10,125 nt of DNA from Fulvivirga aurantia (GTDB taxonomy: Bacteria > Bacteroidota > Bacteroidia > Cytophagales > Cyclobacteriaceae), in contig NZ_SMMD01000837.1 in assembly GCF_009711475.1 (NCBI RefSeq), positions 1 through 10,125 of the forward strand, read 5' to 3'. The stretch's first letter is position 1; every line of letters starts with the position of its first letter. This document shows positions 5,546 to 10,125 of this stretch, one piece after another. Both the position numbers and the translations under genes were made by a program. Below the pieces are notes generated by a model. The model ran no database searches and was not told where the DNA came from. It was given only the letters and a program-made list of their open reading frames with translations.

Positions 5546-6781
5546 ATGGCAAGACCGATTGGCATAAAACCCCTCCTTAAAAAAACCTCTATTCTGTTAC
5601 TTCTTTTTGCCTTGAGTGCTTGCGGTGCTGGAAGCAAATGGGTGGAAACAAAAATTCCTCAACAGTTATTTTTAGAGACCATTCCCGTTGATATGAATGT
5701 AGACTTGATGTTTGCGACTGTCACCATTAAAGGCAATAACTACAGGTTTTTAGTCGATACCGGGGCTCCGTTTTCAATAAGCGCTGAGGTAGCTAAAGAG
5801 ATTGATTTTCAACCAACCGGCAGCAGTGTGACCAGTAGTAGTGGGTTGAGAAAAGGACGCCTAAATCATGGCAAAATTAATGAAGTTAATATCGGGCCGA
5901 TATCTTTTAAAAATGTAACGAGCTATGTTATCGACTTCAAACAATCGATCATACTTGATTGCCTCGGCTTTGATGGTATAATTGGTTCAAACCTTATGAA
6001 TAGTTGTGTCTGGCAGCTAGACCCGGTAAACGAACAAATAGTCATCACTGATGACATCAGTCGCTTGGAGTCACCTCTAGGCCAATCAATAAGCATGAAA
6101 AAAGTAGGTGGACAACAGTCGCCTTATATACCGGTGCAAATCAACAAAGGTGATGTTGGTTATGCACTTTTTGATACCGGCTCGAGCCACTTTATTACAG
6201 TTACCTATAAATCTTACTTATCAGCCAAGAAAAAAGGCAAAGCCAGCGCGATTGAGGTGCTTACAGGTAGAGGACTTGGTTCATCAGGCATTTTTGGTAG
6301 TGATGATACCACTCAGTTTGAAATAAAACTCAATAAAGTAAAAATCGGCAAGGAGCTTATGCATAATGTGGTAACTGATATGAGCCACACTGATAAAACC
6401 AAGGTCGGTATGAAGTTCGTAAAAGGTCGTATTGTCACCTTAGACTTTCCTAATAGCAAGTTTTATATTTCACCAACCGAAACCGCCAATATACCTAAGA
6501 ATATAAAATCATTTGGTCTCGATATACGCCCCAATAAAAACAACGAGATGATTATTGGGAGTGTCTTTGAAAATAGCCCTGCGGCTGACGCAGGGATTAT
6601 TACTGATAGTCGTGTATTAGCCGTTGACAATATTGATACTGACATGGAAAATCAGGACCATTGCTCACTTTTCTTTCAAGTAAAAGATCATTTGAAAAAT
6701 AATGATACCGTGAGAATTACATTAGAAGAATTTGGCAAAAACCGCCAGGTGATTCTTCAGAAAAGAGTTCTTCTCAATTAA
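5546..6781 (+). CDS. lipoprotein with two retropepsin-like aspartic-protease domains and a PDZ domain
   Basis: A 411-residue exported lipoprotein: basic start (KPLLKK), hydrophobic stretch, and lipobox LSAC with Cys26 as the lipid-modified residue. The first aspartyl-protease unit (about 45-170) has FLVDTGAPFSIS (Asp71) and, as its second hallmark, GFDGIIGSNLM (141-151). A second unit (about 185-305) has ALFDTGSSHFIT (Asp210). Two DTG halves in one chain could form a pseudo-dimeric active site, whereas retroviral retropepsins need two chains. The C-terminal 85 residues (about 323-408) form a PDZ domain with SPAADAGI and an LEEFG...LQKR ending, probably for substrate recognition. It sits in the envelope and likely processes periplasmic peptides. 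The pairing with yfiT is by a three-base gap only. Its stop codon overlaps that of the convergent DinB gene (TTAA), with no terminator between. Confidence 0.9.
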   Translation: MARPIGIKPLLKKTSILLLLFALSACGAGSKWVETKIPQQLFLETIPVDMNVDLMFATVTIKGNNYRFLVDTGAPFSISAEVAKEIDFQPTGSSVTSSSGLRKGRLNHGKINEVNIGPISFKNVTSYVIDFKQSIILDCLGFDGIIGSNLMNSCVWQLDPVNEQIVITDDISRLESPLGQSISMKKVGGQQSPYIPVQINKGDVGYALFDTGSSHFITVTYKSYLSAKKKGKASAIEVLTGRGLGSSGIFGSDDTTQFEIKLNKVKIGKELMHNVVTDMSHTDKTKVGMKFVKGRIVTLDFPNSKFYISPTETANIPKNIKSFGLDIRPNKNNEMIIGSVFENSPAADAGIITDSRVLAVDNIDTDMENQDHCSLFFQVKDHLKNNDTVRITLEEFGKNRQVILQKRVLLN

Positions 6782-7347
6782 TTTGACCTCAGCTTACCCA
6801 TAAAGACACTCACGTTTGAGTTAAAAGGATTACCTGCTGCTCGCCTATGAGAGACAATCTGACCACAGTGCCACAAACAATCTGCAATAGGGCCATTGAT
6901 CAGATTCCAAAAAGGGTAGTTCGTTGTCCTGCCAATCACTTCATATGACTCCATATCTTCAGGTTTGCTCGCTTTAAGCACTTTACTTACTTTTTCAAAG
7001 TTTAATAGGGCTTGCTTTCGCTTGGCTTCGAAACTGAGGCTATTGTCTGATTTTTCAGATGTTTTATGCACTGCGTTGTAAATCATCACAGACATACTAT
7101 AGATGTGGTCGACTGTTTCTAATATAGTGCGGGTATCTTCTGCAGGCCTATATGTCAAATCCTCAGGTCTGAGGTCGGCAGTGGCCCAATAAAATCTAAA
7201 ACCCAAACCATCGACCATACGTCCGGCTACAGTACCTGCCGTATAGTTTTCCGGCAATTCAGGTATTTCTTCATAGTAGTCTCGCTGCTGAGCCATGGCG
7301 ACCGTTATGGTCAAGCTCGCTAGAAAAAATAATGTCGTTGTTTTCAT
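6778..7347 (-). CDS. exported DinB-fold protein
   Basis: 189 residues, starting with a signal peptide (MKTTTLFFLASLTITVAMA, cleavage before QQ), so it acts in the periplasm or outside, unlike the cytoplasmic YfiT-type protein nearby. The mature part is a DinB-like four-helix bundle: LRPEDLTYRPAEDTRTILETVDHIYSM, split here into LTYRPAEDTRT and VDHIYS (His81), then FWNLINGPIADCLWHCGQI near 146-164. In canonical DinB proteins the end motif is HxxxH before GQ. Here the first position is Asp156 and the second His160, so the metal site would be His81, Asp156, His160 or similar. That is a natural variant of some subfamilies, and the protein is not obviously dead. The substrate is unknown. It is transcribed convergently to the lipoprotein gene, stop codons overlapping by two bases. 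Confidence 0.85.
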   Translation of the reverse strand: MKTTTLFFLASLTITVAMAQQRDYYEEIPELPENYTAGTVAGRMVDGLGFRFYWATADLRPEDLTYRPAEDTRTILETVDHIYSMSVMIYNAVHKTSEKSDNSLSFEAKRKQALLNFEKVSKVLKASKPEDMESYEVIGRTTNYPFWNLINGPIADCLWHCGQIVSHRRAAGNPFNSNVSVFMGKLRSN

Positions 7348-7439
7348 ATTTTTTATTTAAGTTTTGACTTCAATTAAATAAACGTCCTTTTACATTCAAA
7401 GCACAAATGATTTAAATGGCGTTTGTAAATATTTAATCT

Positions 7440-9050
7440 ATGCTTTCTAAAAAAGAACAGTACGAATTACGCAACCAACTTTTCAGACATCTTGATGGTA
7501 TTGGTACGGCACCTTCGGCATACACCTTATACGAAAAAGGAGTTATAAAGTACATAAAGGAGCATGGGTCGGTTACTCTGCAAGAAGCAGTTCAGCAGTT
7601 TGGTGCAAATGAAGGTTACTTAAATGTAGCATTGAGAATCATGGCCTCACAGGGATGGCTGGAACAAGGCCTTGATAATAAAAAAGACGCTCTCAATTAC
7701 CAGATGACCACCAAAGGTGAATATGCTTTTGATCTTATTCCATTATATGAGGATGTAGTTGAGTTATTGCGCTTTTCAGAAAAATTTCATGCCCGCAAGT
7801 TTGATATCGAACCATTTAATCGACTTGCTGCAATTTTTGATAAGTATAAAAACAGCTATGGTTTAAAGGACACAGAAGATGAGGTGAAAAATGAGGTGCA
7901 ACAACAAGTACTGGCTCACATCGAAGGAATAATTGTAGGACCGACCGTTGTGAGGCTTGGCATGAGCGGTATGTTTCACAAATATTTTATGGAGGCTTCT
8001 TTCAGGCCTGAAGAGTTTCATAGCGATGCAGAAAGCTTTAGGCGATTGCTCGACATATTTGTTGATCTCGATTGGTTTAAGAAAACTAATGGCACCTATC
8101 AGTTTACTGAAAAGGGTCTGTTTTATGCAAGAAGAGCCAGTGCCTATGGGGTTACGGTTTCGTACATACCTACTTTTAGAAAGCTGGATGAACTGATTTT
8201 TGGCGACCCAAATTACTTCAGTAAACAAAAAGGAGTGCCCGAAGAGCATGTAGACCGCGAAATGAATGTTTGGGGAAGTGGTGGGGCACATTCCGCCTAC
8301 TTTAAGGTAGTTGATGAAATTATAATTGACATGTTTAATAGGCCCATTGCCGAGCAGCCAAAAGGCATCTTAGATATGGGTTGTGGTAATGGGGCATTTC
8401 TAAAGCATATCTTCGATGTAATCGAAAAGCAAACCTCAAGAGGCAAAATGCTCGATGAGCACCCTCTGTTTTTAGTAGGTGCCGATTATAACGAAGCGGC
8501 ACTTGATATTACAAAATCAAATTTAATTGCTGCAGACATTTGGGCTAAGATCATTTGGGGCGATATAGGTAGACCTGACTTGCTCGCCAAGGACCTTCAG
8601 GAAAACTATGGAATCGACATTAAGGACTTACTAAACGTGCGTACGTTTCTCGATCATAACCGAATCTGGGAAGAACCTGATACTCAAACCCAGGACAGAC
8701 ACAGTAAATCTACAGGTGCTTTTGCTACCAAGGGTAAAAGGTTAAGCAATAATCTGGTTGAAGAATCCTTGTTAGTACATTTTAAGAAATGGGCTCCTTT
8801 TGTTAAAAAATTTGGTTTGCTGGTAATAGAATTACATACCATTCCTCCACATCTGGCAGCGCAAAATTTAGGGCAGACCGCAGTTACAGCCTATGATGCT
8901 ACTCATGGTTACTCAGACCAATATATTGTGGAGGTAGAAGTTTTTCATAAAATAGCTCAGGAAGCGGGGCTCACAGTTAATCAGGATCATTTTAAGAAAT
9001 TTCCTGACGGTGAATTAGCGACTGTAAGTATAAATTTACTGGAAGGATAA
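7440..9050 (+). CDS. large SAM-dependent methyltransferase, AprA-like, with N-terminal winged-helix region
   Basis: A 536-residue cytoplasmic protein. The N-terminal part (about 10-110) is a winged-helix/dimerisation-like region (VTLQEAVQQFGANEGYLNVALRIM, then GWLE and a TTKGEYAF wing), and a second similar helical part lies at 165-235 (RRLLDIFVDLDWF, FTEKGLFYA). The Rossmann methyltransferase domain begins about 300, with motif I LDMGCGNGAF (311-320) and acidic motif II GADYNEAAL (347-355). The segment DLLNVRTFLDHNRIW (396-410) and later ATHGYSDQY (487-495) resemble the conserved parts of methyltransferase domains in AprA-type polyketide-synthase loading modules, which alkylate acyl chains using a metal site. 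Here there is no PKS neighbour, no ACP and no second domain. It stands alone, in an intergenic setting divergent from the exported DinB gene. Methyltransferase is certain; AprA-type is likely; the substrate is unknown. Confidence 0.85.
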   Translation: MLSKKEQYELRNQLFRHLDGIGTAPSAYTLYEKGVIKYIKEHGSVTLQEAVQQFGANEGYLNVALRIMASQGWLEQGLDNKKDALNYQMTTKGEYAFDLIPLYEDVVELLRFSEKFHARKFDIEPFNRLAAIFDKYKNSYGLKDTEDEVKNEVQQQVLAHIEGIIVGPTVVRLGMSGMFHKYFMEASFRPEEFHSDAESFRRLLDIFVDLDWFKKTNGTYQFTEKGLFYARRASAYGVTVSYIPTFRKLDELIFGDPNYFSKQKGVPEEHVDREMNVWGSGGAHSAYFKVVDEIIIDMFNRPIAEQPKGILDMGCGNGAFLKHIFDVIEKQTSRGKMLDEHPLFLVGADYNEAALDITKSNLIAADIWAKIIWGDIGRPDLLAKDLQENYGIDIKDLLNVRTFLDHNRIWEEPDTQTQDRHSKSTGAFATKGKRLSNNLVEESLLVHFKKWAPFVKKFGLLVIELHTIPPHLAAQNLGQTAVTAYDATHGYSDQYIVEVEVFHKIAQEAGLTVNQDHFKKFPDGELATVSINLLEG

Positions 9051-9057
9051 AATGTAA

Positions 9058-9093
9058 AAAGGCCTGTCTCCCAACACTGGAGAACAGGCCTTT
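9058..9093. terminator. strong hairpin terminator between convergent genes
   Basis: AAAGGCCTG (9058-9066) pairs with CAGGCCTTT (9085-9093). After a one-base bulge at 9084 the stem continues with TCTCC (9067-9071) against GGAGA (9079-9083), with a 7-base loop. The A-run at 9056-9060 gives a TTTTT tail on the - strand. On the + strand the tail is only TTTCT, so the site is best as the terminator of the - strand gene and may act weakly for the methyltransferase gene. Confidence 0.8.
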
Positions 9094-9096
9094 CTC

Positions 9097-9121
9097 ATAA
9101 CAATAAGCCAACTATTGTTAT
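9097..9121. repeat. AT-rich inverted repeat over the stop codon of the - strand gene
   Basis: ATAACAATA (9097-9105) and TATTGTTAT (9113-9121) are exact 9-bp reverse complements around a 7-base loop. The TTA stop (9118-9120) lies in the right arm. It stands 3 bases from the GC-rich terminator stem, so transcripts in both directions cross two hairpins in tandem. Alone it is AT-rich and weak; it may help terminate or protect the mRNA 3' end. Confidence 0.4.
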
Positions 9122-9708
9122 TTGATAAAAGTCACTTCAAGGTCTCTAACTGCAACCGGCACAAACGGCTTCATTCCAGAAAGGTCTACAAACTCATCGC
9201 TAAATGAAGCAGGCTTGTTCTCTTCGCCTGAAGCGATAAACCCAGCTGCGTTGAAATATGCAGGAGAAAGCGCATCTCTTAAAATATCATCGATAACCGC
9301 CTGATCGTTATAACCTGCTGCTTTGATCTCCGCATCAAGTACGGCATACACAGAATAATCAACCAATACATCATCAGTATCAACATCAGAAGGAGGTAGT
9401 GCAAGCTTTACTACACCAAGATCAGCTACTTCATCGCCTCTACCCACGAAAGCATAATTTCTGCTGATTGGGTTTTGCTCATCTATGATTGCAACATCAG
9501 GGTGGTTTGAGTTACCCATGATCTCAACAACATCACCATTTTTACCAACAAACATTTTCATCGCGTTGATATCTCCATTATTTTCAATATTCAGTCCAGA
9601 AATAGATACTGCCATTGTAGCTTCATAGTTTACATCGTCCTCTGAGTAATCTATTCTTATGAATGCATTTTCGTTGTCAGTTTCAGTTCTGTCGATATTG
9701 GTGTAAGT
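9118..9708 (-). CDS. C-terminal fragment of a frameshift-split gene of unknown function
   Basis: This frame is open from the TAA at 9709-9711 down to the stop at 9118-9120 and encodes about 196 residues. An ATG at 9615 would give a 165-residue protein, but the codons before it (reading TYTNIDRTETDNENAFIRIDYS then EDDVNYEAT, written here in two pieces) look equally coding. So the real start is probably in the other fragment. The sequence is acidic and beta-strand-like with no recognised family, signal peptide or membrane segment (VISGLNIENNG, VGKNGDVVEIMG, FVPVAVRDLEVTFIK). With the upstream fragment it reads as one protein after removing one base. I do not recognise the family. Confidence 0.65.
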   Translation of the reverse strand, partial: TYTNIDRTETDNENAFIRIDYSEDDVNYEATMAVSISGLNIENNGDINAMKMFVGKNGDVVEIMGNSNHPDVAIIDEQNPISRNYAFVGRGDEVADLGVVKLALPPSDVDTDDVLVDYSVYAVLDAEIKAAGYNDQAVIDDILRDALSPAYFNAAGFIASGEENKPASFSDEFVDLSGMKPFVPVAVRDLEVTFIK

Positions 9709-10125
9709 TTAAGATACCTACTCCTTTTATAGGGCTGGTATTCCAAAGTAACTGTAGTCCCATTTTGTCATCAGCCACATCAAACATGGTCATTTCATAC
9801 TCATATGATACGCCACCTCTGGTTACACCTCTTGTGATAATAAGTTTTTTATCTCTACCATCATCATCACTTGTAAATGAAAGCTCGTTGATGTTTTGCT
9901 GCTCAAGCGCAGAAGCAATTTGTAAAGTAAATTCTATAACTTCAGCAGAGTGCTCTCCTAACGCTATAAAATATCTAAGACTTTCATAAATCTCATTTCC
10001 TTCGATGTAGCCATCACCATCACCCGCTTCTCTACCACTCAACGGACTAGCTTTTTTACCACTAAGCGAGCCATCAATACTACTACTGATAGTATTAGGA
10101 ATATCTACGGTAAAATTTTCTGGTA
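9683..10125 (-). CDS. N-terminal side of the frameshift-split gene, running off the right edge
   Basis: The frame is open from the right edge to the TGA at 9683-9685, about 147 residues; the TTG at 10042 is not a convincing start because the codons before it (PENFTVDIPNTISSSIDG and onward) remain protein-like. The visible part has SGREAGDGDG, a predicted helix region EIYESLRYFIALGEHS and strands FTSDDDG, KKLIITRGV. Clear coding stops at GVGIL, just before the frameshift; the last 9 residues look like out-of-frame noise. Adding +1 at the shift continues into the downstream fragment. The true N-terminus, perhaps with a signal or lipobox, lies beyond the window. No family is recognised. Confidence 0.6.
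   Translation of the reverse strand, partial: PENFTVDIPNTISSSIDGSLSGKKASPLSGREAGDGDGYIEGNEIYESLRYFIALGEHSAEVIEFTLQIASALEQQNINELSFTSDDDGRDKKLIITRGVTRGGVSYEYEMTMFDVADDKMGLQLLWNTSPIKGVGILNLHQYRQN
9704..9712 (-). other. probable frameshift point (one extra base)
   Basis: On the - strand the sequence reads GGT ATC TTA AAC TTA CAC. Dropping one A (TTA ACT TAC ACC) lets the N-terminal part run straight into the C-terminal frame (GIL then TYTNIDRTETD), and the two open frames overlap only at 9683-9708. A short A-run is the likely place of the indel. It could be a sequencing or assembly error, or a recent inactivating mutation. Confidence 0.6.

Noticed and set aside
7348..7439. Promoters in the 92-base divergent gap
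   Set aside because: AT-rich with scattered TTTG and TTTAAT pieces but no pair with convincing spacing on either strand.
7863..8291. - strand open frame of 142 residues inside the methyltransferase gene
   Set aside because: Antisense shadow of a clearly coding frame; the sequence is not protein-like.
9704..9712. Programmed +1 frameshift
   Set aside because: No stop codon or known slippery signal such as CUU-UGA at the site; a simple indel in an A-run is more likely, though not excluded.
9663..9989. + strand open frame of 108 residues opposite the frameshifted gene
   Set aside because: Ser/Cys-rich antisense translation; the - strand frame is the coherent one.

Overview
The window looks like chromosomal DNA of a free-living, moderately AT-rich member of the Bacteroidota, probably a marine or soil Cytophagales-type bacterium. 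This is inferred from the gene families: an ECF sigma factor next to a HEAT-repeat anti-sigma protein and DUF4097-type secreted proteins, exported DinB-fold proteins, a YfiT-type thiol transferase, a retropepsin-like lipoprotein, and few Shine-Dalgarno sequences. No rRNA, tRNA, CRISPR array, insertion sequence or phage gene was seen.

Layout. (1) 3-1222, + strand: the C-terminal part of a larger protein that runs off the left edge (Gly-rich linker plus about 290 residues I do not recognise), followed two bases later by a small three-helix membrane protein. The arrangement resembles an effector/immunity pair, but this is inference. (2) 4193-1230, - strand: a probable four-gene operon of ECF sigma factor, membrane anti-sigma factor with HEAT-like repeats, and two related secreted beta-repeat (DUF4097-like) proteins. 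A perfect 11-bp inverted repeat lies between the last two genes. (3) 4859-4385, - strand: a two-gene stress-type operon of a DUF7218/Rho-N-like small protein and an HVA_TUDOR (DUF2945) small protein, ending in a clear intrinsic terminator. (4) 4997-6781, + strand: a YfiT-type DinB bacillithiol transferase and a lipoprotein with two aspartic-protease DTG motifs and a C-terminal PDZ domain. (5) 7347-6778, - strand: an exported DinB-fold protein whose stop codon overlaps that of the lipoprotein gene. (6) 7440-9050, + strand: a large methyltransferase resembling the methyltransferase of AprA-type polyketide loading modules, here free-standing. (7) 10125-9118, - strand: one long gene of unknown function, running off the right edge and split by a one-base frameshift near 9704-9712. 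Two stacked hairpins separate it from the methyltransferase gene.

The sigma/anti-sigma/secreted-protein cluster reads as an envelope-stress or surface-sensing unit in which the sigma factor probably drives its own operon. The small stress proteins, the thiol transferase and the envelope lipoprotein next to it fit a general stress and envelope-maintenance neighbourhood. The window shows no single new system with certainty. The best leads are the edge effector/immunity-like pair, the free-standing AprA-like methyltransferase, the sigma operon with its internal hairpin, and the frameshifted gene.
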